Source of the DNA: Pseudoalteromonas aliena SW19
GTDB taxonomy: Bacteria; Pseudomonadota; Gammaproteobacteria; Enterobacterales; Alteromonadaceae
Assembly (NCBI RefSeq): GCF_014905615.1
Contig: NZ_AQGU01000026.1
Coordinates: 248,001 to 312,000, forward strand
DNA: 64,000 nucleotides
Direction of reading: 5' to 3'
Shown here: positions 29,399-39,574 of the stretch, piece by piece
Layout of the letters: the number at the start of each line of letters is the position of its first letter
How positions within the stretch are numbered: the stretch's first letter is position 1
Position numbers and translations under genes: made by a program
Notes under the pieces: model-generated
Told to the model about the DNA's origin: nothing
Database searches by the model: none
What the model saw: only the letters and a program-made list of their open reading frames with translations

Positions 29399-30658
29399 TT
29401 ATATATAATCAAATAATGTTAGTTTAGCCAAACGGCCAAACGTGGCTTGCGACGCCTGCAATCCAGTTTCTTGTTTAGTTAATTCACTAATAGCTTCTGC
29501 CATATCAACTTCAACTAAACTTGATTTGCTCGCTTTGTTATTTATATCTACAGCACTATTAGAATCAGTTACTTTATCAACTACATTCATTCGCCCACCC
29601 AAACTAGATTGCGTAAATACAACTTGCTCACTCGCATTTTTTAGCTGTATTAGGCCACTAGCTAACGCTTGTTGTAAGTCTTCACCTTCTAGCGTTTCAT
29701 CTTTTAAACTTGTTATAAGCCCTTGCAGAGTATTAAGTACATTTTCTTTATGCGGTTTCTCAAGACTAAAATCTAATTGCCCTGGTGCTTCGCCTTCGAG
29801 TTTAATTTCCATCCCAGCAAATTCAATTGGCTCATCGGTTACCTCCCCTGTAACAGGAGGAACAAGTGGCACACCATCTCGTAGTATTTCGTATGTATCA
29901 GGGGAAGATGCTGTTGCACCTGGTAATACATTAACGTTGTATGTATTTACAGTTGCTGAAACCAAAGGATCTGGGTCGGTGTTGTAATTATTGCTATGGA
30001 ACTTATCAAACTCACCTTGGTTACTAACGTAAACAGTGCCCGATGTGATTGTACCTGTAGCGATACCTCTGTTTGAGGTTACATCTAATCGGGCATTAAC
30101 TTTTTCAAACGCGTTAAATCCATTATCGCTGGATTTAATTTCAACACCTTTAGCAATAGTCACTTCATGTTGGCCCTGATCGCCTTGATACTCATATTTT
30201 TTAGTAAGGTTATTAAAAGTGTAAGTTTGAATATTGTCTTGATACCCAGAGAAAATATATTTACCACCTTCCGACTGGGTGTTCATTAAATTAACCAATG
30301 ACTTTTGTAGCTCTTGTAGCTCACCTGCAATTCCAGCCAAATCACTTTTACTAAGCGAGCCATTACCCGCCCGAATGGTTAATTCTTGCGTAGCTAAAAT
30401 GTTCTCATTCATGCCTTTTAAAATACTATGTTCAGTCTCTAATCGACCTTTGAGCTGATTAATATTTTTAGTGTACTGTTCATTTGTTTCTATTTTATTG
30501 GTGTACAGCATACCTTGCGATACCGCAGCTGGCGCTTCTGAAGTCGTTAAATACTTTTCTCCGGTAGTTACACGCTCTTGAGCACTTGCCACACCTTGTT
30601 GATTTTTAAGTATGTTATTAATACTGTTTTGATACATTAAGTTATTTGATAAGCGCAT
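29399..30658 (-). CDS. flgL: Flagellar hook-filament junction protein FlgL (HAP3)
   Basis: Hook-associated protein 3, joining the hook to the filament. It has 419 residues. The N-terminal MRLSNNLMYQNSINNILKN and GEKYLTTSEAPAAVSQGM are FlgL signatures. The C-terminal half holds SLVEVDMAEAISELTKQETGLQASQ, related to the flagellin C-terminal D0/D1. The middle domain is larger than in E. coli FlgL (317 aa). It starts 2 bp after the flgK stop, in the flgJKL operon. No signal peptide, consistent with type III export. Confidence 0.95.
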   Translation of the reverse strand: MRLSNNLMYQNSINNILKNQQGVASAQERVTTGEKYLTTSEAPAAVSQGMLYTNKIETNEQYTKNINQLKGRLETEHSILKGMNENILATQELTIRAGNGSLSKSDLAGIAGELQELQKSLVNLMNTQSEGGKYIFSGYQDNIQTYTFNNLTKKYEYQGDQGQHEVTIAKGVEIKSSDNGFNAFEKVNARLDVTSNRGIATGTITSGTVYVSNQGEFDKFHSNNYNTDPDPLVSATVNTYNVNVLPGATASSPDTYEILRDGVPLVPPVTGEVTDEPIEFAGMEIKLEGEAPGQLDFSLEKPHKENVLNTLQGLITSLKDETLEGEDLQQALASGLIQLKNASEQVVFTQSSLGGRMNVVDKVTDSNSAVDINNKASKSSLVEVDMAEAISELTKQETGLQASQATFGRLAKLTLFDYI

Positions 30659-30660
30659 AA

Positions 30661-32670
30661 TTACCTCGCGGCACTAAGTAAAGTTTCAAAAATAGAACGG
30701 GCTGCCGCTAAAACTTGTGCTGAGGCGGCATAAGATTGTTGAAAACGCAGTAAATTTGCCGCCTCTTCATCAAGGTTTACACCTGATAGCGACTCATACC
30801 AAGATTCAGATTGCTCGGCAAGCGCATTAAACGCGGCCCCATTTGTTTTCGCCTGACCTGTTACCACACCAATATCTGTAACAACCTCAGCAAAAGCTTG
30901 ATTAAATGTTCCGTGGTTATCTGCAGATGCACTTGCGACTACATTTTGACGAACCAATTCGCCATTTTGAAGTTCAGCAAGTTTTAAACCATTGCGGTTA
31001 TCGTCAAAGCCCCCTTCGTTAAACTCTAATGTAAAGGTATCGCCCGTTGCAGGAACCCCATCTATATTAAAATCAAAACCATAGGTACTATAAGGTGCAC
31101 CAGCTTGCGCTAATATATTATTAGCCGGTGGCGTCACAGTGAATGTGGTCGTACCGCTCGTATCTGTTACCTGATACTCGTTTGTATTAGCTGTTTTAAC
31201 TAACGTAATTGGACCATTAGTTAGCCCTAAAGGCAGATTGGTAAATCCACCGGATGTAACACTGCTTACGTCGCCCGCCGAAATAGACGCGCTCCCGGTA
31301 TTATCAATATTATTTTTGGTTCTTACAGGCGATGCTAATGCTAAATCTTCACCTCTTTCAGTGGTCAGTGTAATATTACCAGCGGCTCCAGAGTTTAGTT
31401 TTACTTGAAATTGATCCCCCGCAACACCCGCGCCCGCTATATTCATTTGTAAACCAAACGATTCGCCACTTGTTATAGCGGCTGAATCGACAATTCCACT
31501 TGCAGGCACAGTTGCAAGAGAGGGATTACCTAATGGTTCGCCTTTGTTATCAATAGGCTGAATACTGACTTCATTAGGGTTTGTAGTAAAAGTAATAATA
31601 AAATCACTAGCTGGAAGCTCGCTTCCTTTTCCAACTTCAACCGTTGCGGTTATTCCTGCGGTACCTGTGTTCGCTTTATAGGCGTAACCGTTAACCGTAG
31701 GTATATTAAATATATCGCCGCCAAGCTCTCCATCGGCATCCATACCAAGGCGGTTCTGCTGGTTGAATGAATCAGCTAGAGCAATTCCCATTTGTCCAAT
31801 TTGATTTTGAGTAGGCACTAAAATATCATCTCTAAAAGCGAGTAAACCGCCTATTTTGCCCTTTAATTTGCTCGCATCAACTTCTATTGGCACTGCTTTA
31901 CCACCGTTTACCTCTAGACGAAGTTCTTTAAAATCGGCGTCAGGATCACTGCTTATTGAAAATAAATTAAATGAACCATTTTGCATAACTACGGCTTCAC
32001 CAGTGCCCATAAAAACTTGCTTTTCGCCATTAGGGCCATCGAGCGTTTCAATATCAATTAGTTTAGATAAATCGCGAATTGCTTTATCACGTTCATTGTA
32101 AGCAGAGCTCGCATTAGCCTCTTGGCTTGTGCCGCTAACCCCTGCAATTTCTTGATTCAAGGTATTAATGCTTTGGATTAACGTATTGGCTTCACCGGCA
32201 AATATTTCTAACTGCTCATTCACCACTTCTTTTTGCTCTGACACAATTCCTGAAAGTCTATTCATTTGATCGAGTAAATTTTTTGTGTCGCTTATAACTA
32301 ATGAACGAGCAACCGAAGACGAGGGTTGATTTAGTGCCTCTTGCACATTATTAAACATGGAATTTATACGTGTTGATAAGCTATTAGACTCTTCCGAAAA
32401 CAAGGTATCAATCCGGTTCGCTTCACCAACAAATTGATCAAAAAAGGTTTTATTAGAGGTATCTCTATTTAATTGCTTCTGCGCAAATTCGTTAAGTAGT
32501 CGATATGTTTTATCCCTACCCACCTGATTATCAAAGGTTGTTGCAAATTCTGTTCGCTCGCGTACGTAGCCCTCAGTATTCACATTCGCAATGTTTTTAC
32601 TTGTCGTTTGCAACAATTCAGAATTAGCTCTGACTCCTGAACGTGCAATATTAAATAAATCATACGACAT
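30661..32670 (-). CDS. flgK: Flagellar hook-associated protein FlgK (HAP1)
   Basis: The first hook-filament junction protein, exported by the flagellar apparatus. It has 669 residues. The N-terminal YDLFNIARSGVRANSELLQTTSKNIANVNTEGY motif region is the rod/hook protein signature. The C-terminal ESWYESLSGVNLDEEAANLLRFQQSYAASAQVL is the FlgK consensus. It is longer than the E. coli protein (547 aa), the extra being in the central region. It starts 1 bp after the flgJ stop. Confidence 0.95.
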   Translation of the reverse strand: MSYDLFNIARSGVRANSELLQTTSKNIANVNTEGYVRERTEFATTFDNQVGRDKTYRLLNEFAQKQLNRDTSNKTFFDQFVGEANRIDTLFSEESNSLSTRINSMFNNVQEALNQPSSSVARSLVISDTKNLLDQMNRLSGIVSEQKEVVNEQLEIFAGEANTLIQSINTLNQEIAGVSGTSQEANASSAYNERDKAIRDLSKLIDIETLDGPNGEKQVFMGTGEAVVMQNGSFNLFSISSDPDADFKELRLEVNGGKAVPIEVDASKLKGKIGGLLAFRDDILVPTQNQIGQMGIALADSFNQQNRLGMDADGELGGDIFNIPTVNGYAYKANTGTAGITATVEVGKGSELPASDFIITFTTNPNEVSIQPIDNKGEPLGNPSLATVPASGIVDSAAITSGESFGLQMNIAGAGVAGDQFQVKLNSGAAGNITLTTERGEDLALASPVRTKNNIDNTGSASISAGDVSSVTSGGFTNLPLGLTNGPITLVKTANTNEYQVTDTSGTTTFTVTPPANNILAQAGAPYSTYGFDFNIDGVPATGDTFTLEFNEGGFDDNRNGLKLAELQNGELVRQNVVASASADNHGTFNQAFAEVVTDIGVVTGQAKTNGAAFNALAEQSESWYESLSGVNLDEEAANLLRFQQSYAASAQVLAAARSIFETLLSAAR

Positions 32671-32671
32671 G

Positions 32672-33667
32672 TTACTTTACTCCTTGGCGGATTACATTTG
32701 CCGCAATATCTTTTAGCTCATCACTGTTAAGCACTTTTTTTATTTTGCTGGCATAGTTTGGATCGGTGGCATAACCTGCTTTTTGTAATGAATCTAAAAA
32801 TTCAGTCGGTTTTGCAGTATTTTGTAGTGCATCTTGGTAACGTGGGTTTTGTGTTAAAAAATCAACAAAATCATTAACACTTTCTTTTATTGAATCGTAA
32901 GCTCTAAAGCTAGCTTGTTTTTTTACTGCCGTGCCCTGCTCAAATTCGAGTGTTACTTTGCTTGCTTTTTCGCCTTCCCAACTTTTATCTGACTTAATAT
33001 TAAATAAGTTGAATGAGCTATTACCGTCACTTTTATTAATGATGTGTTTACCCCAACCCGTTTCAAGTGCAGCTTGTGCAACCATAACAGCGGGATTCAA
33101 GCCAATTTTTTGTGCGGCTGTTTTAGCATGTTCCCAAACCGAACTGACAAACTCTTCAGCGGTTTCAAACGTAGGCGTGGTTACTGTTGATTTTTCAGCC
33201 TCTGCTTTATTGTTATTAAGAGCAGACGTTGCTTCTTGTGCTGTTTGCTCATGAGGAAGTGTCGAACCAGCTCGTTTATCACTAAAAATATCATTAGTGG
33301 TTCTAAGTACAGACCCCGGCATAAAGCTCTTACCGTCAGGAGATAACTGTTGAACAATTAAATCAGCCAACCCCAATGAACCATTAGATGAAAGCTCAGT
33401 AGATAATTGCTGATCGTGCATTTCTTCAAAAAACTTAACACCACTTGAATTGAAAGGACTTTCTTTGTCTTCAAATGCTTCGTTTGCTTTGCGCATACTT
33501 TTGAGCAACATTTGCGTAAAAATAGCTTCAAATTGTGCCGCCGCTTTTTTGAGCGCAGCTTTAGACGCATCCGTTGATGCATCACCGCTCGTTAAGGCTT
33601 CTCGACGCAGAGAATCTAAGTTACCTAAATCAAAAAAGTTTTGCTTATCGAGGTGATTTGTTTCCAT
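32672..33667 (-). CDS. flgJ: Flagellar rod assembly protein / peptidoglycan hydrolase FlgJ
   Basis: Rod cap with muramidase activity that opens the cell wall for the rod. It has 331 residues in two parts. The rod-binding domain (about 35-110) contains FTQMLLKSMRKANEAF. The glucosaminidase domain (about 168-330) contains AQAALETGWGKHII with catalytic Glu202. The linker is low in complexity. It begins a three-gene operon with flgK and flgL behind a sigma54 promoter and is separated from flgI by a hairpin. Confidence 0.94.
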   Translation of the reverse strand: METNHLDKQNFFDLGNLDSLRREALTSGDASTDASKAALKKAAAQFEAIFTQMLLKSMRKANEAFEDKESPFNSSGVKFFEEMHDQQLSTELSSNGSLGLADLIVQQLSPDGKSFMPGSVLRTTNDIFSDKRAGSTLPHEQTAQEATSALNNNKAEAEKSTVTTPTFETAEEFVSSVWEHAKTAAQKIGLNPAVMVAQAALETGWGKHIINKSDGNSSFNLFNIKSDKSWEGEKASKVTLEFEQGTAVKKQASFRAYDSIKESVNDFVDFLTQNPRYQDALQNTAKPTEFLDSLQKAGYATDPNYASKIKKVLNSDELKDIAANVIRQGVK

Positions 33668-33705
33668 CAGCTTTTTGACACAATAATGAATAATACGAAT
33701 TAGAA

Positions 33706-33721
33706 TGCAAAAATTGAACCA
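33706..33721 (-). promoter_or_regulatory. Sigma54 promoter of flgJKL
   Basis: Minus strand TGGTTCAATTTTTGCA, GG and GC 12 bases apart, 39 bp upstream of the flgJ ATG. Confidence 0.68.
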
Positions 33722-33763
33722 CTTAATATGTGATAAAACTATGTTGGTGGGAAATGTACAAGT

Positions 33764-33794
33764 TAAGTCCTAAAAAATAGTTTTCTAGGACTTA
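33764..33794. terminator. Hairpin between flgI and flgJ
   Basis: TAAGTCCTA and TAGGACTTA stems with a 13-base AT-rich loop, 12 bp after the flgI stop codon. The T run is stronger on the plus strand, so its efficiency for flgI transcripts is uncertain. Confidence 0.5.
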
Positions 33795-33805
33795 TTTTTA
33801 ACGAT

Positions 33806-34900
33806 TTATATAACCACTAGCTGGCCGTTAATAGCCCCTGCTTCTTTTAATGCTTCAAGAATAGCCATTAGATCACCCGGTGCTGCGCCAACTTCATTAA
33901 TTGCACGCACCAAATCATCAAGGCTGACACCTGGGTTAAATACAAAGGCGCGAGAGTCATCTTGCTTAACATCAATAATACTTTGTTGCGTTACAACAGT
34001 TTCACCTTCGCTTAGCGGATTTGGTTGCGATACGTTTTGTTGCTCAGCAATAGTGACGGTTAACCCGCCATGCGTTATAGCCGCTGGCTGTAATTTCACA
34101 TTCTTACCTATTACGATAGTGCCCGTACGTGAATTAACTATAATTTTTGCCGCCATATCAGCCGGTTTAAATTCTAAATTTTCAAGCGTTGATAAATACG
34201 ATACACGTTGTGATGCATCTCTTGGGGCAATTACACGAATAGAGACCGAATCAATTGCTTGAGCGCTATTTGGGCCAACCAAATCATTTATCGTTTTTTC
34301 TAGGCGTTTTGCGGTTGTAAAATCTGGACGATTTAAGTTGAAAGTAATGTAATCCCCTTGCATAAAGGGACTTTTAACAGCCCGCTCGACTGTTGCACCA
34401 TTAGGAATTCGGCCCACAGTCGGAGTATTAATAACGACCTTACTGCCGTCTAGACCCTGCGCACCTAACCCTCCAACAATAAGACTTCCCTGCGCAATAG
34501 CGTATACATTGCCATCAACACCTTTTAAAAACGTTTGTATTAAAGTCCCTCCGCGCAAACTACCTGCGCTACCGATAGATGAGACTGTAATATCGATTGT
34601 TTGCCCAGGTTTTCTAAATGCAGGCAGTTCTGCGTGTACTGCAACAGCTGCGACATTTTTAATTTTAGGCTTTAAATTAGCAGGTAATGTAATACCAAAA
34701 TTACTTAACATTCCTTTAAAGCTTTGTTGTGTGAACTGACTTTGTTCGCCAGTGCCAGGTAAACCAACCACTAAACCATAACCAACTAATTGGTTAGAGC
34801 GCACACCTTCCACCATAGAGATATCTTTAATACGTTCTGCATTGGCCGAAAATTGGCTTGCGAATAAAACGATTAAACAGAAAAATTTAAATCCATTCAT
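33806..34900 (-). CDS. flgI: Flagellar P-ring protein FlgI
   Basis: Periplasmic P-ring subunit that acts as the bushing in the peptidoglycan layer. It has 364 residues with an N-terminal Sec signal peptide (about 1-21, cleavage after SANA). The conserved motifs [26 protein letters not shown] and the C-terminal [26 protein letters not shown] are FlgI signatures. It lies 12 bp after flgH in the flgFGHI operon. Length is typical. Confidence 0.96.
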   Translation of the reverse strand: MNGFKFFCLIVLFASQFSANAERIKDISMVEGVRSNQLVGYGLVVGLPGTGEQSQFTQQSFKGMLSNFGITLPANLKPKIKNVAAVAVHAELPAFRKPGQTIDITVSSIGSAGSLRGGTLIQTFLKGVDGNVYAIAQGSLIVGGLGAQGLDGSKVVINTPTVGRIPNGATVERAVKSPFMQGDYITFNLNRPDFTTAKRLEKTINDLVGPNSAQAIDSVSIRVIAPRDASQRVSYLSTLENLEFKPADMAAKIIVNSRTGTIVIGKNVKLQPAAITHGGLTVTIAEQQNVSQPNPLSEGETVVTQQSIIDVKQDDSRAFVFNPGVSLDDLVRAINEVGAAPGDLMAILEALKEAGAINGQLVVI

Positions 34901-34912
34901 ATTGAATGTCCT

Positions 34913-35596
34913 CTAAAAAGGAAAGAGTGAGCTTGTGAAAAAGCGTGTTAACCAACCGGCTGTTTGCGCTTCTTGCGTTTGCCCTTTACCCGAATACTGA
35001 ATACGTGCATTAGCAATTCGGTTTGATTCTACGGTGTTATCTGAGGTTACATCTTGCGGGCGGACTAAGCCTTCTAGACGAATAAACTCTTCACCAGTAT
35101 TAAGCGTTAACCATTTTTCACCACGGATAACTAAATTTCCGTTTGGTAAAACACGCATTACGTTTACAGATATATCGCCAACCAAGCTGTTTGACTGGTT
35201 TGATTTTGAATCCCCTTTAAAAGAAGAGTCGCTGCCAATACCAAATTGAATACTGTCACCGCCAATATTTACCGGTAACCCTCCCAAGCCAACAACAGGG
35301 TCAAGGCTTGCATCGGTTTCTTTATCTGTTTCTGTTTTTGCCGCTTTTGTAGCTTGAGTCGATTCTTGTAGTTTAACCGTAATAATATCGCCAGTGCGCA
35401 GTGCTTTTCTATCTGCATACAAGTCGTTAGATACGTTTACATTAAACAACGATCCCGTTGCTACAACGGGCTCTAAATTAGGTTCAGGGTACATTGGTGC
35501 GTAGTAAGGGTCGTCTTGAACTACCTCACTATTAGGTGTTGATATACAGCCACTTAAAAGCAAAGTGCCTGCTGTAAATAGCATAATATTACGCAT
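34913..35596 (-). CDS. flgH: Flagellar L-ring lipoprotein FlgH
   Basis: Outer-membrane L-ring subunit. The 227-residue precursor has a lipoprotein signal with lipobox LLSGC (Cys17). The motifs NDLYADRKALRTGDIITVKLQEST and GNLVIRGEKWLTLNTGEEFIRLEG are typical of FlgH, as is the final VQYSGKG-like segment (ARIQYSGKGQ). It follows flgG by 17 bp and precedes flgI by 12 bp. Confidence 0.96.
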   Translation of the reverse strand: MRNIMLFTAGTLLLSGCISTPNSEVVQDDPYYAPMYPEPNLEPVVATGSLFNVNVSNDLYADRKALRTGDIITVKLQESTQATKAAKTETDKETDASLDPVVGLGGLPVNIGGDSIQFGIGSDSSFKGDSKSNQSNSLVGDISVNVMRVLPNGNLVIRGEKWLTLNTGEEFIRLEGLVRPQDVTSDNTVESNRIANARIQYSGKGQTQEAQTAGWLTRFFTSSLFPF

Positions 35597-35613
35597 AAAC
35601 TGCCCCTTAAACC

Positions 35614-36402
35614 TTATAATTGCTGATTGATATAACTCATCATTTCATCAACTGCTGAAATTACTTTTGAGTTCATTTCATAAATTCGCTGGGTTTCAAT
35701 TAGGTTTACTAATTCTTCGGTTACATTGACGTTTGACGTTTCAAGTGAGCCTTGAATAATTGTACCTAACCCCTCAACACCTGGATTGCCTTGTACAGGC
35801 GCACCACTTACTGCCGTTTCGGTATATAAGTTTTGCCCTACAGGCTCCAGACCAGATGGATTGATAAAGTCACTAATCGTCAGCTGACCAATAACAACGT
35901 TTTCGGCTTGCCCTCCAACTTTAACTGACACTTCACCATCTTGAGATATAGTTATCGACTTTGCGTCATCTGGCACATTCATTTCTGGCTGAACAACATA
36001 ACCCGCACCCGAGGTTACAATTCGTCCGTTACCGTCAGTTGTAAATTGTCCATTACGTGAATAAGCAATATTGCCGTCTGGTTGCAGCACTTCAAAAAAG
36101 CCAGGACCTGAAATCATCCAATCTAATGAGTTTTCAGTAGTTAACATGTTGCCTTGTGAGAAGTTCTTTTGGTTAGCAACCACTTTCGCACCAGCGCCAA
36201 GCATTAAACCAGATGGCATTTCAGTGTCTTGCGACGAACGCCCACCTGGTTGATTAATATTTTGATAGAGTAAATCTTCAAAAATTGCGCGGCTCTTTTT
36301 ATAACCAACAGTACTTGCGTTGGCTAAGTTATTTGAAATAACCGAAATATCAGTTTGTTGAGCATCAAGCCCTGTTTTACTTATCCACAATGCTGGATTC
36401 AT
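35614..36402 (-). CDS. flgG: Flagellar distal rod protein FlgG
   Basis: Distal rod subunit, exported by the flagellar system. It has 262 residues with the rod/hook N-terminal motif (LDAQQTDISVISNNLANASTVGYK) and the C-terminal ETSNVNVTEELVNLIETQRIYEMNSKVISAVDEMM. The length equals that of E. coli FlgG (260). It sits between flgF and flgH. No signal peptide. Confidence 0.96.
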   Translation of the reverse strand: MNPALWISKTGLDAQQTDISVISNNLANASTVGYKKSRAIFEDLLYQNINQPGGRSSQDTEMPSGLMLGAGAKVVANQKNFSQGNMLTTENSLDWMISGPGFFEVLQPDGNIAYSRNGQFTTDGNGRIVTSGAGYVVQPEMNVPDDAKSITISQDGEVSVKVGGQAENVVIGQLTISDFINPSGLEPVGQNLYTETAVSGAPVQGNPGVEGLGTIIQGSLETSNVNVTEELVNLIETQRIYEMNSKVISAVDEMMSYINQQL

Positions 36403-36423
36403 AATAATGTCCTCACTTTAAAG

Positions 36424-37167
36424 CTAAACTATGCGTAATAACTGATCTTGACGTTCGTCAATTTGTTCAGCTGTTTTCATTAGTTTCACTTGTAATTCAA
36501 ATTGGCGTTGATGGCTGATCATATCGACCATTTCGTGAACTGGATTCACATTCGACATCTCTAAGCTACCACTCAATACTTTTACATTGGCAGACGTCTC
36601 AACAGTTTGATCTGGCTTTGGTCTAAATAAACCATCATTGCCTTTTTCAAGCTGTGCGTTATTTGCTTCGACTACTTTAAGTCTACCTATCTCTTCTAAA
36701 AAAGTAGCGGGTGCGCCTTGCGGACGAACTTGAATTGCACCGTCTTCACTAAATGCAATTTTTTCAATTGGCACTGGTAATATAACGGGACCACCTTCGC
36801 CAATAACTTGACGACCACCGCTTGTAACTAGCATGCCTTCGGCTGTGATGTTGAGCGTACCTACTTTTGTATATGCCTCATTTCCTGATGCATCTTGCAC
36901 ACTAAGCCAAGCGTTATCACTCATTGCGATATCTAAGTCACGACCGGTTTGAATAATACCGCCCGATGCCATGTTTGAACCAGGACGTTCTTGCATTGAA
37001 AATACACGCGTTGGTAAACCCTCACCAAACGCTTGCATAGAACGCGCTTGTGCAAAATCGGATTTAAACCCAGTTGTATTAGCATTCGCCAAATTATTGG
37101 CTTTAAGTGCTAACCCTTGCAGGCTTTGTTTTGCACCAGACGCCGCAATGTAGACCATTTTGTCCAT
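36424..37167 (-). CDS. flgF: Flagellar proximal rod protein FlgF
   Basis: Proximal rod subunit of 247 residues. The N-terminal AASGAKQSLQGLALKANNLANANTTGFK is the rod/hook signature, and SGSLEMSNVNPVHEMVDMISHQRQFELQVKLM is the C-terminal counterpart. It is the first gene of the flgFGHI operon, 37 bp downstream of a sigma54 promoter, separated from the flgBCDE operon by a terminator. Confidence 0.95.
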   Translation of the reverse strand: MDKMVYIAASGAKQSLQGLALKANNLANANTTGFKSDFAQARSMQAFGEGLPTRVFSMQERPGSNMASGGIIQTGRDLDIAMSDNAWLSVQDASGNEAYTKVGTLNITAEGMLVTSGGRQVIGEGGPVILPVPIEKIAFSEDGAIQVRPQGAPATFLEEIGRLKVVEANNAQLEKGNDGLFRPKPDQTVETSANVKVLSGSLEMSNVNPVHEMVDMISHQRQFELQVKLMKTAEQIDERQDQLLRIV

Positions 37168-37204
37168 AACATCGACTCACATAAAAAATCTCTAATTAAG
37201 TAAA

Positions 37205-37220
37205 TGCAAAATAGATGCCA
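37205..37220 (-). promoter_or_regulatory. Sigma54 promoter of flgFGHI
   Basis: Minus strand TGGCATCTATTTTGCA preceded by T, matching the -24 and -12 elements almost perfectly. It lies 38 bp before the flgF ATG. The rest of the 306-bp flgE-flgF spacer shows only the flgE terminator. Confidence 0.85.
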
Positions 37221-37423
37221 AAGAAGTATGAAATTGAAATTGACGCGTTTTGAGGGGGATAATGGTAGTTATATCAAGCTAAAGGCAGCTATTTTGATGC
37301 AATCACCCTGTATTAAAAATAAAAATGGTGACACCACTTAAGCTAATTTTCTGTCTAATAATGATAAAAAATCGCTGTCGAAATAGATGATTTTTATATC
37401 CTATTATTCTAACTCCAGATAAT

Positions 37424-37448
37424 AAAAAAGGCTGCAACAAGGCAGCCT
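37424..37448 (-). terminator. Terminator of flgBCDE
   Basis: Minus strand AGGCTGC-N6-GCAGCCT followed by six T residues, 26 bp after the flgE stop codon. A standard rho-independent terminator. Confidence 0.92.
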
Positions 37449-37473
37449 AGTATTTAGTCGATAAAAATTTAAA

Positions 37474-38826
37474 TTATCGTATCTGTAAAATGGCTTGCTG
37501 TAGTGTTGAATTCACTTCCAGCGCACGTGAATTGGCTTGGAAGTTACGTTGTGCACTAATTAAATCAACAAGCTCATTTGTTAAATTAACATTTGATTGC
37601 TCTAATGCTGATGAGTTAATTTTGCCAAATGCACCTGAATTAGCTTCACCGGCTATCGGCTCACCAGAAGTTAAACTTTTCTTCCAAGAAGTATTTCCGA
37701 CTTGTTGTAGGCCTTGAGAATTAGAAAAACGAGTTAATGCGACTTGCCCTAAATAGGTAGAGTCGCCATTACTGTAAGAAGCAACAATTTTTCCATCTAC
37801 GCCAATATCAATATTCGCTAATCGACCTACTGCGGCACCATCTTGATCTAATACTTTATTTTCAAAAGCCCCTGCATGCTGTGTTGGTATTTTTGAAGAT
37901 GTACCAGCTTCGTCACGCCAATTTATTGTTACATCATTAGGAAAGCTTGCGCCATTACTCAAAAGTCCTGATATATTTGCACCAGTTAACGTGACTGGGT
38001 TGAATGTATTTCCTGTATTTAATGCACCATTGGTATTAAGTGGTATGCCATTAGCATCAAACTGGAATGTTGAAATTGGGTTATACGGCGCTGTAGGTTG
38101 TGCACTACCATCTGGGTTAAATGGTTGACCGTCTAATGTGGCAAAGGTTTGCCATTCGTTAGCATTACCTGTAACAGTCGAGTCTGTTTTCACAAAATAC
38201 AATTGCATTGTATGTGCTTCACCTAACGAATCGTACACGTTCGTTGAGGTAGAGTGAGTAAATGACCCCGTTTGAGTTGGGTCAAATGGCGTAATTGATG
38301 GTGGCGCTTTGGTTGAGTCCAATCTAAACGATGAATACACATTTGTTGTAGCACGCGGTGAACCAGATGAGTCAGGGATCTGGATTGCTGTAGAGGTACT
38401 TAAGCTCACCGATGTTGCATCGCCACTGACTGCATCAACAGGGAAACCTTGTAAAAAATTACCCTGTGAATCAACGATAAAATTATCTTTATTTAATTTA
38501 AATGCACCAGCACGAGTAAAGGTTTGATCTTGTGAGCCAAGCTCTGAACTAAGCGCAAAGTATCCATCACCACCAATAGCAAGGTCGAGCGAATTTTTCG
38601 TACCTAAAGTTGAACCTTGGTGAAATTGTTGAGATACCGATGTTGTTTGCACACCATCCCCAGCTTTAGTTTTACCTGAAGTAAACACTGACGATGCATA
38701 AACATCAGCAAATTCAGCGCGAGACTCTTTAAAGCCAGTGGTATTTACATTAGCAATGTTATTAGCAGTAACATCCAAATCTTTTTGTGCGGCAGCGATG
38801 CCAGTTAACGCAATATTGAAGCTCAT
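37474..38826 (-). CDS. flgE: Flagellar hook protein FlgE
   Basis: Hook subunit of 450 residues. The N-terminal MSFNIALTGIAAAQKDLDVTANNIANVNTTGFKES region is the hook/rod signature. GDGYFALS near residue 84 and the C-terminal SALEQSNVNLTNELVDLISAQRNFQANSRALEV complete the FlgE pattern. It is last in flgBCDE and is followed by a terminator. Length is usual for polar-flagellate gammaproteobacteria (400-450 aa). Confidence 0.96.
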   Translation of the reverse strand: MSFNIALTGIAAAQKDLDVTANNIANVNTTGFKESRAEFADVYASSVFTSGKTKAGDGVQTTSVSQQFHQGSTLGTKNSLDLAIGGDGYFALSSELGSQDQTFTRAGAFKLNKDNFIVDSQGNFLQGFPVDAVSGDATSVSLSTSTAIQIPDSSGSPRATTNVYSSFRLDSTKAPPSITPFDPTQTGSFTHSTSTNVYDSLGEAHTMQLYFVKTDSTVTGNANEWQTFATLDGQPFNPDGSAQPTAPYNPISTFQFDANGIPLNTNGALNTGNTFNPVTLTGANISGLLSNGASFPNDVTINWRDEAGTSSKIPTQHAGAFENKVLDQDGAAVGRLANIDIGVDGKIVASYSNGDSTYLGQVALTRFSNSQGLQQVGNTSWKKSLTSGEPIAGEANSGAFGKINSSALEQSNVNLTNELVDLISAQRNFQANSRALEVNSTLQQAILQIR

Positions 38827-38883
38827 AATTGACCTCTAAACTATTAATATTTAGCCTTAGGCTAGAAATATACTTTAAATACT

Positions 38884-39561
38884 TTATGCAATTTCTGCGA
38901 CATCAGTCAGCTTAATCGCACCTTCTTTGGTGTTAAGAATAATGCCATTAGCACCATTAATACTTACGCTCTCAATGTTTTTATATGAGGCTATAGGCAA
39001 GCTTGTAAACTCCTCCCCCATACTCCCTTCAGCTTTTATGCTATATTCTCCCGTAGGAAGACTTTCGCCAGCTTCATTTTTTCCATCCCAGTTAAATCGT
39101 ATGCCACCCGCTGCTTGAGTGCCTAACTCAATAGTTCTAACAAGTTGTCCTGACGCATCCGTAATACTGAGTTTCAAATCTTTAACAGGCTTTTCAGCTG
39201 CGATTGTGCCTTTGGCTTCACCACTGCTGTTAAGCTCTAATGTACTTGATCCGATTAATGCCTTCTTACCAACAAGTGTTGATGCCTGCAACGCCGAGTT
39301 GGAGGTCATTGAAGCTGCCAAAGACTCAAATTTTGAATTTAGATTTGAGATACCTTCAGCCATGGTAAAATTTGTCATTTGCGCAATCATTTGATCATTG
39401 TCAGCTGGCTTGCTGGGATCTTGAAACGACAACTGCTGCGTTAACAACGAGAAGAAATCTTCTTGGGTTAATGCATCACTTTTCTTTGCAGTTTCCGGCT
39501 GTGTATCCTGCCAACGCAAAGAGTCCGTATAGGATGTAGAGGTATTAATATCGTTACTCAT
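38884..39561 (-). CDS. flgD: Flagellar hook capping protein FlgD
   Basis: Hook scaffold that caps the growing hook and is discarded afterwards. It has 225 residues. The N-terminal half contains LTQEDFFSLLTQQLSFQDPSKPADNDQMIAQMTNFTMAEGISNL, the FlgD export and capping region. The C-terminal half holds the FlgD Ig-like fold with FNWDGKNEAGESLPTGEYSI. It lies between flgC and flgE. Confidence 0.95.
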   Translation of the reverse strand: MSNDINTSTSYTDSLRWQDTQPETAKKSDALTQEDFFSLLTQQLSFQDPSKPADNDQMIAQMTNFTMAEGISNLNSKFESLAASMTSNSALQASTLVGKKALIGSSTLELNSSGEAKGTIAAEKPVKDLKLSITDASGQLVRTIELGTQAAGGIRFNWDGKNEAGESLPTGEYSIKAEGSMGEEFTSLPIASYKNIESVSINGANGIILNTKEGAIKLTDVAEIA

Positions 39562-39574
39562 GGTCTACCCTCAT